Shown here: piece after piece, positions 11,048 through 22,862 of the stretch | How the letters are laid out: every line of letters begins with the position of its first letter | Numbering within the stretch: the stretch's first letter is position 1 | NCBI GenBank assembly: GCA_033032175.1 | Contig: CM065323.1 | Coordinates: 7,750,001-7,814,000, forward strand | Length of the DNA stretch: 64,000 nt | Direction of reading: 5' to 3' | Origin: Saturnia japonica | Taxonomy: Eukaryota; Arthropoda; Insecta; Lepidoptera; Saturniidae | Notes under the pieces: model-generated | The model's input: the letters and a program-made list of their open reading frames with translations, nothing else | Told to the model about the DNA's origin: nothing | Databases searched by the model: none | Translations under genes and position numbers: made by a program

Positions 11048-11174
11048 TACTTCAAGTATTGGAATGTTTATAATAGTAATACCTGTTTTCGATAACAGCT
11101 TTGCAACGACGCAGCATTGATTATATATTTTTTTGTAATTTATCCGGAGAAATAGAACTCCATCCCGATGGATG

Positions 11175-11295
11175 AAAAAAAATTCTCGGATAAACCCTTC
11201 AGTAAGTCTCAGAACTTTATGACACGTTTGTAGATATGACATGTCATAAAGTTTTGTTTCTTACTGAAGAGTTTATCCGAAAATTTTTTTTCACT
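11175..11295. repeat. imperfect palindrome, about 52-bp arms
   Basis: The left arm (about 11175-11226) contains TCGGATAAACCCTTCAGTAA. The right arm (about 11243-11295) contains TTACTGAAGAGTTTATCCGA. They pair over about 52 bases with a few mismatches and a spacer of about 16 bases. It sits between the DD41D element and the Tc1 remains. It may be two opposed copies of a Tc1 end or an independent hairpin. Confidence 0.7.
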
Positions 11296-11319
11296 CGACA
11301 CCACAAATTTTCAATCGGT

Positions 11320-12207
11320 TATAAGTCCTCTTTAACACTATTTGCTGTATGTTTCGAATGGTTGTCATGTTGAAATATCCACTTCACAGGTAATTGTTCA
11401 TCAGCATATTTATTTATTTTATTAAATAGGTACAATTACAAATAACAGATTGATAATTAAATAACTAATTAGACAATATTATAACATGACAAATCTGATA
11501 TCCAATTACAAATTGTACACGACATTCACATATAAACGTAAAACACAGTTAGCTTATCGCAAATACATCAATAAATATATTTTAATAAATTCTAGAAGTC
11601 ACAGCTGGACTAGTGATTTCTTAAATTTATTTATATTATAATGAAATATGTCTTGGTGAACACAACATTCACTAGAATATCTGCACATTCGAAACAGGGG
11701 ATTATTGTCTCATGCAATAGTTTTGTACTGGTATTGATGCCTTCAATTTTCCTTACAGTACCAATACCGAAACCCGACAAACAGTCCCATACTTTGATAT
11801 TTCCACCGTCGTGTTTAATTTTAATTATATTTTTTATATATTTATTAATCAAAGCCGCGTTAATAGGACGTCGCACGTATCGTTTGCCATCGGGATTAAC
11901 TATATTTATTTTGGTCTCGTCAAAAAATAGTACTTTCTTCTATTGTTAACTGTCCAACTGCCATATTTTCTCGCGAAGGATAAACGTTTGACCCTACGTT
12001 GTTTGGTAAGACTTTTCGAGCAGGCTTGCCGAACAATTTTGCTTTAACTAAACGTCTGCGAACTAATCTTGCTGATACGTTTCGAAGGTCATTAAGACTG
12101 AAAACTTCCTTTCAGATTTCATTCGAGCCTTTATAAGAGTCCTTCTTACCTATAACTTGCTCGAAATTTTCTACCTTATCAATTACCTAATTAGTTGACC
12201 ACCATTG
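11320..12207 (-). pseudogene. Tc1-like transposase, broken element
   Basis: The minus strand holds pieces of a Tc1-type transposase. From about 12135 down: SARLVRRRLVKAKLFGK, then a catalytic block reading TIFFDETKINIVNPDGKRYV at about 11900, then GGNIKVWDCLSGFGIGTVRKI. After an interruption of about 235 bases comes PVKWIFQHDNHSKHTANSV near 11330-11400, which carries the second catalytic aspartate. A terminal-repeat-like end, CAATGGTGGTCAACTAATTA on the minus strand, stops at 12207 and is followed by TA. It resembles the end of the Tc1 element at 62994. The N-terminal DNA-binding part is deleted, and several frameshifts and stops are present. The third acidic residue was not found. Confidence 0.75.
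11405..11640. other. insertion inside the Tc1 pseudogene
   Basis: About 235 AT-rich bases separate the two halves of the Tc1 transposase. On the minus strand the segment ends in an AATAAAATAAATAAAT run, like the 3' tail of a retroposed sequence. I cannot assign a family, and no clear target duplication was seen. Confidence 0.45.
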
Positions 12208-12209
12208 TA

Positions 12210-12862
12210 TTTGTGATCCGGCAGCTGCACTTTAGAGCCAATTCCTCAACTAGGATTAGCATGTTACCATCTTGGGCTACAGCGTAAAAGATGAAATTTT
12301 GGACATATGATTTTTTTTTAACTCGGATCCAGGGTGCCACTACAACTGCCTACAAATGTGGGGAAATAATGTTTCTGAAAGAAAATACGTTACAATGGCT
12401 TAGCAACAGACATAAATAATATATTATTACATTGCAAAGTACGTAATCTTCCACAAAACGTAAAGCCCGAGTCTATAGCTCATCTGCGCAAGCTAGCCGG
12501 ATCTTCACAATGAACGTCCTTGGCCAACCCTCGGCTGTGCATCCATTCATGACGCCACTTAATATGAGTCGTTGTTGGTAAAGAATATTCAACTTTAAAA
12601 CATAGTACAAAGGATATACGTTTTAAGAGCATCAGTTTCAATTTAGGAAATACTTCGGACAAAAAAGTACGAATTCATGATTAGGGGAGAGTGTAAAGAA
12701 GCTTTTCGTTGTGAGAATTCATCTGAGTATATTATTAGTGGTTATATTTCTAACAACAATACTTATGTTATTGTATAATTTAATAAGCAATTAATTTTTA
12801 ATTATTTGTGTTAATATATTATTTAGGTAGGTATCTATTTTTTATTACTATACTAAATAATA
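12210..12862. other. no gene seen
   Basis: A segment at 12213-12260 (CGGCAGCTGCACTTTAGAGC) matches 21713-21760, inside a SINE tail, so it is probably a SINE remnant. A 60-codon minus frame at 12480-12662 has no supporting feature. Confidence 0.4.
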
Positions 12863-14156
12863 TTAGGTACTTAAATAAGAAATTGGCGTTTTGTTGAACT
12901 GGTCACTTTGATCTCAAATATCTGGCGACTGGTTAGAAATTCCAAATTCAAATTTGTTCCAAATTTAGGCTTGTGTACCTAATTTGTGTTTCGAATTTAG
13001 TGATTCATTTGTTTTTGCACCATTTTATTTTTCTTAGACGTTCTTTTCACAAAATAGAAAGTTTAAAATATCGCCTTATTTACGAATATAAGTTTCATTG
13101 TGGCATCAGCGCTGCAGAATCAGCTCGAAGGATTAATGATGTGTATGGGAAAGCTACTGTAAAAGAAAACACGGTACGTTTTTGGTTCCAACGTTTTCGT
13201 TCTGGAAATTTTGACCTACGAAACAAACCCCGTGGACGGCCGGAGACCCTAGTTGAAAATGAAGAATCAAAGGTGATCGTTGAAGCGGATCATTCGCAAA
13301 CCACATCAGAGTTAGCGGCAGGCTTCGGTGTGAGTGATAAAAAAAAATTAATTCACTTGAAACAAACAGGAAAAGTGAAAAGGCCCGAGAAATGGATACC
13401 GCATGAATTGACTGAAGCACGCCTACAAACACCTATTGAGTTCTGCATAACATTACTCAACCGTCACAATAACGAGGGAATTCTGAATCGTATTGTTACT
13501 TATGACGAAAAATGGATCCTTTACGGTAATCGGAAACGCTCATCACAGTGGTTGATGAACCCAGGAGAACCGGCCAAATCCTGTCCCAAGCGAAAGTCGT
13601 CTCAGAAAAAGGTACTAGTGAGTGTTTGGTGGACCAGTGCTGGTGTCATACACTACAGCTTCGTAAGATCTGTCCAGACGATAACGGCAGGGTCTGTATT
13701 GTCAACAATTGCAAATCATGATGGATAAGCTAATCGTTAAACAACCGAGACTGGTCAATATCTCATGCCCACTGCTGCTTCAGAACAACGCTAGACCCCA
13801 TACTTTACGACCGACGGTCGCTAAATTAGAGAAACTGCAGTTGAAATGTTTCCGAAACCCACCATATTCCCCGGACATTGCTCCAACAGATTACCGCTTT
13901 TTTCGGAATTTGAACAATTTCTTGCAAGGAAAATAAATTCAATTCCGATGAGGCTGTCCAAACTGCCTTCACAGATTTTATTGATTCTTGCTCCCACAAT
14001 TTTTTCAGCAATGGAATCAATGAACTACCTTTAAAATTGCGAAAGTGCATATATAAAAATGGTACCTACTTCGATTGATTAAATGTATAATTTCATAATA
14101 TTTTTTTTATTTTACTTTTACCATATAAAATGCTAATTTCATATGTAAGGACCTAA
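12863..14156 (+). mobile_element. cecropia-type mariner (DD34D), inactive
   Basis: The element is 1294 bp, the normal size for a mariner. The left end is TTAGGTACTTAAATAAGAAA. The right end, inverted, reads TTAGGTCCTTACATATGAAA. Both are flanked by TA (12861-12862 and 14157-14158). The ends share most positions over about 30 bases but are clearly diverged, so the copy is old. It encodes one transposase with at least two frameshifts. Confidence 0.85.
13040..14080 (+). pseudogene. mariner transposase, frameshifted and catalytically changed
   Basis: Homology runs from the N-terminal helix-turn-helix region (SAAESARRINDVYGKATVKE, then FWFQRFRSGNFDL) through GRPETLVENEE. It continues with ELAAGFGVSDKK and the PHEL block (KWIPHELTEARLQT) to the first catalytic aspartate in VTYDEKWILYGNRKRSSQW. 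A frameshift near 13700 is followed by PLLLQNNARPHT, where the second catalytic aspartate is replaced by asparagine (AAC at 13784-13786). YSPDIAPTDYRFF then carries the third. Another frameshift follows near 13935. The block order and wording fit the cecropia subfamily of mariner, the group that also includes human Hsmar1. This copy cannot code for an active enzyme. Confidence 0.85.
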
Positions 14157-15185
14157 TAATATTTTAACGTTTGCTTTTTTTAAACACTGGGTTACCCAGA
14201 AGAAAATTCTTGTGCCATTATTAAGCGTGCCAATGTAGGAACCACAATTACAATAAAGATTAGAAATACTTGTATGTAACTTTATAATACGCACATGAGA
14301 TAAATAATTTTACCTGCTACAAAGTATAATAAAGAAAGATATTAGATAAAACCTTTATAGATTTATTGACCTACTATTAAATCAAACACGAAATACCACT
14401 TATTGAAGAAATTACTGAACAACCAATAAAATAAATTACTAGCTAGTAGTAATAAGAATTGTATATTTCAAACATGTTTTCAATTATGAGTAACAGTACA
14501 TAGATAATTTATATTAATAATAGACAGGACTGTACATCCAATGGTTATTACTTCGAATCGAACACGACCAGGTCGAGAGAGCGGCAATTCACTGCCACTA
14601 TTTGATATTATCTCTATGATTTAATTAATCATGCAACAACGTAGCTTCTTAAAGACTTAGTATACGAGTACAAGAATTTAAGAGGTTTAAATAATTTATA
14701 GCAAGAATAACATTGTTAAGGTTGGACTTGAGTTGTGAATAAACACACGCTTGACGCTTCGCCTAATCCATTGGCGACCGCAATACGCTAAATTACATTA
14801 ACAGCAGCCGAGTGTACTAGATACTTCGAGTTAAGAAGTCGAGGTTGATGGCAAGTTATGTGAGATAACTGGTTCCCAAGTGGTGAAGTCATGTGGAAAA
14901 CAGTAATTAAGCTCCGGTTCAAATACAAGGATATATTTTAAAGCCTGTACGTTTAATGACTTTCAGTGGCTAGTACACACAATAATTACATTAGCTAGTA
15001 ATGTTTTTACTTATGGTTTGAAAGTCAAGAAAGAAGGATGTGAATATAAGGTAATAAACACTTTAGCATTCACAAGAGAATAATATACAGTATTTTCTAA
15101 TAAACTGTCATGCCGTTCTGCAAATGCTACGATAAAACCTAAATGGATACAGTTGTCATTTAGTGCCTGCGATCCATTCAGAGGC
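14157..15185. other. no gene seen
   Basis: AT-rich. No open frame, RNA gene or recognised repeat on either strand. Confidence 0.4.
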
Positions 15186-15460
15186 ATAACTTAAGAGAGG
15201 TAGGACATAGATAAATTTCTTTTAAGATTTCTCTCTACTTGGGGCAGTTGGACTAGTGGAATACCTCCACCTTACAGAAGATAATATTCAAATCACCTAG
15301 TGTTGTGTTTCTGAAGTGAGTAGGGTTTCCAGAGCTATTTAGGGTAGGGAGGTTCAAGGTTGGCATCGCACTATTGATACCTACATGTAGTTGTAGTAGG
15401 TAGCTGCTTACTATCAGGTGGGTCGTATGCTTGTTTGCCATCTTTGTTGTATAAAAAATA
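15186..15460 (+). repeat. short interspersed repeat (family 3)
   Basis: Blocks in order: TTCTCTCTACTTGGGGCAGT, GGAATACCTCCACC, GAGTAGGGTTTCCAGAGC, and the tail CTATCAGGTGGGTCGTATGC near 15410. It has the same block order as 6040-6300 and 36550-36795. It is non-coding. Confidence 0.7.
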
Positions 15461-18142
15461 CCAAATACATAACATAAAAGATTATCACACTCTATAAAGT
15501 TAAGGTAAAAATAAACACTTCAAAATTTTTGCATATATATTAATAAAATATGATTTTTCGTAAAGTAATATAGTTTTGTTGCAAAATAAGAAACGTAACT
15601 AAAAATGTAAAGAGCGATTGCGTGTTTTAGAAAAATAATAACAATCGCATGCAGGTCACATCGATTACGTTCGAATATTAATCATGTAACCGTCACATAA
15701 CTAACTACTCACATGATTCGCCTTATGAACCAGAAATACTTATTTGTAACTTACATCTTTGTTACATATTTGCAAGTAAAAAATTTATATTACCCAAATG
15801 TTTACTGCTTGGGCTCTGGGTTTATAATAAATACATATCTGATAACCAGATCAGTTTTTTTATTATTAAACAAAAATTCTAAATTTCTACAATATTTTAC
15901 TGACCACTTCTACTTTACGAGCTACCTTATAAGAAACTACTAAAGTACCATCAAATTACATGTGGTGAGGTTTGAATTATTTGTTATTTGAGTAAAATAA
16001 ATCATAGTGAAGGTACTTTTTAATGATATTTGAATTAATTACATTTATTATTCCTTTTAAACTTCTAACATAACCATGGTATGCTAGTATTTAAAATAAC
16101 TTCACAGAACTCCATACAATTTGTTGCGCACATTTTTCGGTTGTGCTTTTTCTGTATCATACAACATTAAAAAATATATATTTGCATTTATACTTGCTGA
16201 AATTATGATGGGTATTTGGCGGATATTTCCAAGAGGCGTAATACTAGAAGACCTTTCAATATATCACTGGCCAAACTTTGAGGAATTTTAATTAAGTAAG
16301 CCCCAAGGCCTACGCTTTCAAAGCTCTTGACAGAGGGGTTTACGAGAACGATGCCCCGAAACTATAAATAGTCAAATAGCGTTAACAATTGCCTCTCGAG
16401 TGTACATTTAATGACTTAGTATTTAACTATGTTATTTCAGATGGTGTAATTTATGACGCAATCAGACTTGTAATTCCGTAACACTGGCGAGTTTCCCTGA
16501 AATAATAGGTTATGTTTTCGTTTATGTTAATAGTTTATCAATAATAAATAATAGCATTTAATATCATTGAGAACGCGCGTAGTGCGAATTGCCTCATAAA
16601 ATTTCATATTAAATAGAAAATTTGGGCACCAGTACCGCGTCGCTCCGGTATAGGTTAGTTCCGCCTGGTGCGATCTTATCCTTTAAAAGTACTATTTATA
16701 AGATCCAAAACATCAGGTTTGGTAAATTAAATACCATTCCCAGCTGGAAGGACATATAATAAAAGCGAATGACCTTGTAAACGAACGGCAATCCGATATG
16801 GATGGACACAGTTGATAATCGTACAAACTGAGGATGGCATCTGTCGACAGATATTTATATCATATTATTTATATTAAGTTTAAATATCAAAAAATCATTT
16901 TTTTTTTGCCGGGTAGTGACCATTGCATGTCGGCCTTTCGACCAATATGTCGAGCTATTAAAAAGTAAAGCACGTTCTAGACCACTTTTATTAAAATTAG
17001 GCTATAATAACTAATAATAAGGCACTAATAATAAGGTTATTTGTTTGTTATCATGTTCAAAGATCGAAAAGTAGGTACCATCAGTAACCAACCAAACATT
17101 TATAATATATAACACATAAAAGTTTCTCTAGTTTTTTTTAAACTTAAAACTGCTATGGTGATACATTATCAAAATTACATAGCTTTAAAAGAGATATATG
17201 GTTTTCACTGATTTAGCCACAACGGTTTTAAGATACAGATAAAAATTAATGAAAAAGATTTTATGGTAGGTACCTTTCTTTTGACTTTTATTTAATTAAC
17301 TGATTGCAAAGAGCTATATATGAAAACATTTAATAACAATTGCAATCATTGATATTGACTTTACCGAAGTTATATCATTAAAAGATGCAGTCGTCATCGT
17401 AAGTTAATTAGTTCAGCATATATCCTTTTCAGTACTTATACGCAAACATCCGTAACGTCAGGTTTTATAAGGAAACTATTCTCACTTCTATGTTAAAATA
17501 TAAGTATTTGACACTGAATACTTCAGCTTAAGCTGGAAAACATTAAAACTGATAACAACTAAGTTACAGCAAAATTTATATGAGAGTACTGATTTACAAA
17601 GAAATTTTAATCTATTCTGCAGTACGTAGCTAAACTACTTAACGTGAATTAAGCGTTTACAAACTTTTTCTTTCATTTTTGAAATAGCTAACCCTTCGCT
17701 AACGTTATCTGTATGGCCAAATGCTAACTAAACCTAGTACAAAAATGCCCTCGATTAACTTTTTTCCTTATTACCTTTTTTTAACTCAATGCAAGCGAAT
17801 TTTGTTTAAAAAGCTTACTTTCTTTAGGTTTATTTTACTTGTTCGATGCATATCTTTATATTACTACGAAATAAAATTGTTATAAATAATTGTTTCATAA
17901 TCTTCCAATCGTTACCAAACTATTTCACTATATTTTACGCATTAACTTCAAACTCTCACATAATCCATCGAAAATAAATAACTACTTTTCATGAGAAACT
18001 TAAAGCTGTTTAATATTTTACATATTTCGGAATCAAGACGTCGGTTTTTTTTTTTTTTTTTTTTAATAGGCTGTCATCCCACGTTGACATTAGTCTCCAT
18101 CGCTTATAGACAAGAAGTACACTTCAAAAACATGTAAGTAGT
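15461..18142. other. long gene-free AT-rich stretch
   Basis: No supported coding region in 2.7 kb. A 76-codon plus frame at 15713-15943 is AT-driven and has no motif. A poly-T run lies at about 18044-18064. A patch at 16630-16690 (CCGCGTCGCTCCGG) is GC-rich, single-copy here and unexplained. Confidence 0.45.
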
Positions 18143-18685
18143 CTTATTCCTTAATATGATGAAAATAAATAAAATAATTCCATTATTTAAATCAGGCTGT
18201 AGAATCAATCTTGGTAATTATAAACAAATTTATGTACTTCCTTCGATTAGTAAAATTTTCGAGAAAATTATGCTCAAGCAGCTAGTAGAGTAGAGTATTT
18301 TAATAAACACAGGATATTGTACTGTGTTTTAGACTAGGTAGGTCCGATAAATTTTTTTTAGGTAATAGTGTCAGGTTTTATAAGAAAATCCCAAAGCACA
18401 TTACTGATTTGCTAGACAACAAGTTCAAGGACCATGTCAAGAGGGTTTTACTGTCAATAGGTTATTAAGTATAGGGAGGATCATTATGTGAATGATAGTG
18501 ATGTCTGGATGTGACTTCCTCTCTATCCATTCACTAAATTATTGTTATCGTTTTATATTAAACCCGATCGAGTTTCTTAACGGTTCTTCTCGATGACTGG
18601 AATATTTTCTAAACCATAAGCAATGTTTTGACGTTCATAAGTGCCTTCTTAGGAGAATAAAGATTTTTATGATTTTGATTTATTT
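18143..18685 (+). mobile_element. LINE copy with internal deletion (same family as 51280-52893)
   Basis: It starts in the RT N-terminal region (ATGATGAAAATAAATAAAAT, equivalent to 51301 onward) and keeps that frame up to about 18315. It then jumps to the C-terminal end of ORF2 at about 18355 (GTAATAGTGTCAGGTTTTAT, equivalent to about 52530). The 3' untranslated region follows, with CCCGATCGAGTTTCTTAACG, ending GATTTTGATT. The catalytic core is missing and stops are present. Confidence 0.75.
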
Positions 18686-18850
18686 AATTTTATAGTCAAA
18701 ATAATTACTTATAATGTGAACACTTTTACATACAAAGCGTAATTAGGTAATTCTAACTATATCGTTTAATTATAACCGGATAAATAAAAATAACTCTTGC
18801 ACATACACCGGTAGAATATTTGTGAATGGGAACAGGTATTTTATTAAAAG

Positions 18851-19380
18851 CTAGCTGTACCCGTGGCTTCGTTACGTAGACTACAGAATGCCTGCGAGAA
18901 TATTAATCCCACGCTCCCGGCTAATTTAAAGACAAAAACGCTTATTGTGGGTGTTCCTTAGAAGATAGACGTATACTCTCCCGGACTTTTTTGTAGGTAT
19001 TTTTAATGCCTACAATCTTTTAGTACATTAATTTAATATATCTCTTATTGTTTACTCAGCATAATCCATTTAAGCGCCCGAATCGTTTCACCATGACCAG
19101 TTTTTTATTTGTGCGGAACCCTAATCATTTATCTAAAATAAAAGTAACTTAAGTTACTCCCTATATCATCAGCTATTTATCAGTGAAAGTCCCGTCAAAA
19201 TCGGTCTAACCGTTTCGGAGATTAACCGGAACAAGCAGACAGAAGACAGACAGACAAAAATTTCAGAAATGGGCTTTTAGTTATAGGTAACATCGTATAT
19301 ACTTTCATATGCATTTAGTAAAAAACTGTTATTTTGACATTACAAACAGACACTTCAATTTTATTAATTTTATGTATAGA
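18851..19380 (-). mobile_element. non-autonomous Helitron (family H1)
   Basis: On the minus strand it begins TC at 19380-19379 after an A, and ends CTAG at 18851-18854 with GAAGCCACGGGTACAG just upstream. It matches the 8559-9085 copy over its whole length, including AATTAGGGTTCCGCACAAAT-like and GTTTCGGAGATTAACC-like blocks. It is non-coding. Confidence 0.7.
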
Positions 19381-19989
19381 TTCTAATCAAATCTATCGTA
19401 ATTTAATATTTTACCATCAAAGAAATATCTGGATTAATCAGGAAAGTAAGCTAGTTAAATGTAGATTATATAAGTCAACAAAGTTTTTCTTTTATGTAAT
19501 TTAATAAAAAAGGTTTTCATTCTTTTAATTAAGAATACCCTTGATTTTTTTAGACATTTTTTTTATTTTTAAAGATATATTGTTTTAGAAATAATTGTAT
19601 TCTTCAACTAGGGGCAATCGTAAAGTCAAAATTTAAATACTACCTTAATATGTATACTCTACCTAATATATTTGCCTAAGGATTTGGTACCTACCTACCT
19701 ATCAGGTAGATCGTAACCCCTTTTGGCTGCTATGTCAACGATCACTAAACCATAATTAGTGAATATAATATACAAAATAAAATAACATAATATATTAACA
19801 ATTTTCATTTATTAAATTATTTTTACGTATAATATTATATAGGTACTACTATAAAATAGAACAAGAACCTAAAGTGTGTAAAGAATGTAAAGATCAAGCG
19901 TTAAAACATAAAAATACCAGACCCACGCATTACTGTAAAACTTCTACTCAAAAACATTTATTATCACAATTGTACAAAGTGTAATATTG
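19381..19989. other. no gene seen
   Basis: AT-rich spacer between a Helitron and a small open frame. No feature recognised. Confidence 0.4.
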
Positions 19990-20179
19990 CTTGTACAACG
20001 TACGCGGAGCTGGTTCTCTTGGATATACACATGCTATTACTATTGAGTTAGAAGAACTGTTAGCTACAACTATTTTGACAGCACGAAAGGCCTTGAAGAA
20101 CATCCTTGATGAAAGTTGGCTTGTTTTAGAACCTGTATTTGATATGTTGCCGATAAAATCTCGCAACATGCATATGTAA
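19990..20179 (+). CDS. possible single exon or gene remnant, unknown protein
   Basis: A 62-codon frame ends in a TAA at 20179. The encoded peptide is unlike the AT-driven frames around it. It has balanced composition, an amphipathic stretch (ITIELEELLATTILTARKAL, then NILDESWLVLEPVFDMLPIK) and a positively charged end. It could be the last coding exon of an unrecognised gene, a fragment of a mobile-element protein, or chance. No strong splice acceptor fixes its start; CTTGTACAACGTACGCGG precedes it. I do not recognise the family. The opposite strand is also open over the same bases, which weakens the call. Confidence 0.3.
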
Positions 20180-21508
20180 CTCAAGCACTGAATAGTTGAC
20201 GACAGCAGAAGTCTATATTTTTATTACAATTCAGTATGTCTACTGTATAATTAACCGTTCTTTTAACATAGTTTGTTATTTTAGATTTTGCTTTGCGTAT
20301 TTAGTGCTTTTTTAACCTATAAATAGAAAAAATAAATAATATAAGCAAGTGTAATGCATTAATCACTAAACACTCCCTGAGTGCAACCCGTAGTTTTTTT
20401 AAATTCATAATATAAATTCCCATTTGTTTACTGTTACCTATATAATTAATGTAAACCGGTTCTTATATTATATTCCTGCTAAAAAAAGTTGTATAAAAAG
20501 TGTATCTATTGGAATCTGAATAAAAGATTATTTTAATTGAAAAGATGTAGATATTATAACAAGCTTACCCTAGTGATTTGTGATTGCCTCTTATTTCAAA
20601 TTCAATAATCGGGTCTTAAAATAATTTAACTTCCAAAATTAAGTAAATATTCACAAGAATTTATGTGGAATACTGAGCTTCATGTAAACAAACAGGAGCG
20701 GTCGTTTTCGGTGTACTGCAAAACCCAGCAGTTAAACCTCAATCAATGCTATTATTGGATCGATAACTAATCTATTTAATAGACTCGTGTTGATGATCCC
20801 GGCATTGCTGATAAATCTGGCGTGTCCCTTTAAATACCAGATTACTGAATCCCGGGAAATGTTAGACTTTTATTATAATGCTTCTGAATCTCTAACTTAA
20901 TGAAGTGAACTAGATTATCGATTGTAAGAGATTTTTTCATTCGTTAATAGATATATGAGAAGTTATGAATTAAATTCAGAGAACTCAAGGGTTTGATTCC
21001 TGTTAAGATAAACCAAATCTTAAGTTGGCACCGCCAAGCCATGCGCGGTGGATTAAGACTTTCAATTTTTCTATATAAAAGAAAAAAACAAACATCTTTA
21101 GTAGTTCAATTTTTAAATAATAAAAACATAAATGTTTAAATATATATTTTAGAGTAGTATCACTCGTCTCTCACTTTTCGAATAAACGTAAGTCACTGAA
21201 GTAGACGGCCTTCACATCGTCATCGAACAAGTTTACCAACGGCATTCTGCATGGAAGCAAAACTCCCCACTAGTACTTTATTTATGGTAGGTACTGCGAC
21301 GTGTGTAAATTCCAAACAGACACGTAATTCTTATTCATACGTTTTATTTTTTTAAGATGATAAGGAAATATAAAATCACTTATAAATAAGATCGCTTTTA
21401 ATCACGACTAAAATTAAGAAACATAATGAACGATATGAGTAAACCTTAATATATAATTATATATGGAATAAAATTCCGTTTCTGTTCGGTTTGAATGTTT
21501 TGAAGCAA
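20180..21508. other. no gene seen
   Basis: No supported feature. A less AT-rich patch at 20670-20860 (around GGAGCGGTCGTTTTCGGTG) has no frame or repeat match in the window. It could be regulatory, but that is only a guess from composition. Confidence 0.4.
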
Positions 21509-21810
21509 TGCTCAGTGGTAGCGTGTATGACATCGCGTCGATAGACGCGAGTTCAAATCCCTACAATGAGCCTGAGCTTTCGGTGAAAGAAAACATCGCG
21601 ATGAAACCATAGAACATAGTGGTAGGGATTTTTCTAATGCCCGCCTGGCTAGCTACCACCCTCAAGTTGAAAATGTGTCGCCAAACAAAAATGTGTGTGT
21701 CTCGGCAGCTGCACTTGAGAGCCAGTCTTCCACTAAGCTTAGCGTACTATTAGGTCACATCGTCCCTTTAAGTCAGGTGAGATTGTGGCCACAGCGTTAG
21801 CGTAGCCTAT
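21509..21810 (+). repeat. tRNA-derived SINE (family 2), longest copy
   Basis: A-box-like TGCTCAGTGGTAGCGTG at the start and B-box-like GCGAGTTCAAATCCC at about 21547. The body is GAGCCTGAGCTTTCGGTGAA, GAAAACATCGCGATGAAACC, then GCCCGCCTGGCTAGCTACC. The tail, with TCAGGTGAGATTGTGGCCAC, is interrupted by a segment (CGGCAGCTGCACTTGAGAGC) that also occurs near 12213. Confidence 0.75.
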
Positions 21811-22544
21811 AGCGATAAAAAATATCTAAGTATAGTTCAATAAACACTCCATAGTTCCATACCGTTAATATAGTTTTGCGGAGGTACGCAGCTCCTTATA
21901 ATGTTCGCTTTATAACATAATTATAACTCAGCTCACAATACAAGTAAAACATGAATTTACATTATTGTGTTACTTCTCAGACACTAAAATAAAACACTTA
22001 ACTGTGTTGACTTGCTCACTACAAAATTACACTGGTATTATTGAAACGAAAATCATGTTAAGCGAGGAATACATTGTCGACATATCCTTAAAAAAGTAAA
22101 CGTGAAATCGGCCTCTTATCCCGGAACTTCGTATTAAACTTTACAAATCCGAAATCAAGACTTGCAAGGTCCATTGCCGAAATCGAATGTTAGCGAACAT
22201 ACTGAAGAACCACACACAACCTAATTTCTAAGTGGTTCCGGAAATAACCGGGGTGGTGTTGCAACGTGGCGGGCGCTGGAGCGTACATCCACTATCATTA
22301 GCTTAAAGCGTTGCGAAATTACTTCATTCTATCAATGTTCATGTAATATGATTACCTTCATTATGTGACTTGATGGATTGTTGTTTATGGAAGACCTAGT
22401 TCAATATTACTGATGACATAAATTACGTGGAGTTTATTATGTACGTATCGTACGCTCTCACCTAATCTCTATCATTTTTATTTCCCTATGTTATGTTTCC
22501 CAGTTATTATGGTCAGTAAAAGTATTTTAGGTAATATCGTTAGA
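21811..22544. other. no gene seen
   Basis: No open frame of note. A GC-richer patch at 22190-22300 (GGTTCCGGAAATAACCGG, with a short self-complementary core) is unexplained. Confidence 0.4.
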
Positions 22545-22862
22545 TTCTAGAATAAGGTTCCTATTTGCCTATTATTGATTTGCCGGGCAATACGTTCAAG
22601 CGTCATGTCAAGCAGGTTTATTATCAATAGATTATTTTAGGATGGATCATAATGCGTGAACGAGTCATAATATTTTAGGAATTACTCCCTCTCTGTACAT
22701 CCACTAAAGAGATGTATTTACACATTTTACACATTAAAGTTTTAGCCGGCCCTGTATCGATGACTAGGATGTTTTACGAACCGGTGCCGTGATGCCGCGG
22801 TGGTAGTAAGTTCCTTTTTAGTTCCTAAATTGAATAAAGGGTTTTTGATTTTAAATTATTTG
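22545..22862 (+). mobile_element. 5'-truncated LINE tail (same family as 51280-52893)
   Basis: Only the last codons and the 3' untranslated region remain: GATTTGCCGGGCAATACG, GTCATGTCAAGCAGGTTTAT, CCCTCTCTGTACATCCACTA, CGATGACTAGGATGTTTTAC, then TGAATAAAGGGTTTTTGATT at the end. It matches the other two copies in order. It is a typical truncated LINE insertion. Confidence 0.75.
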
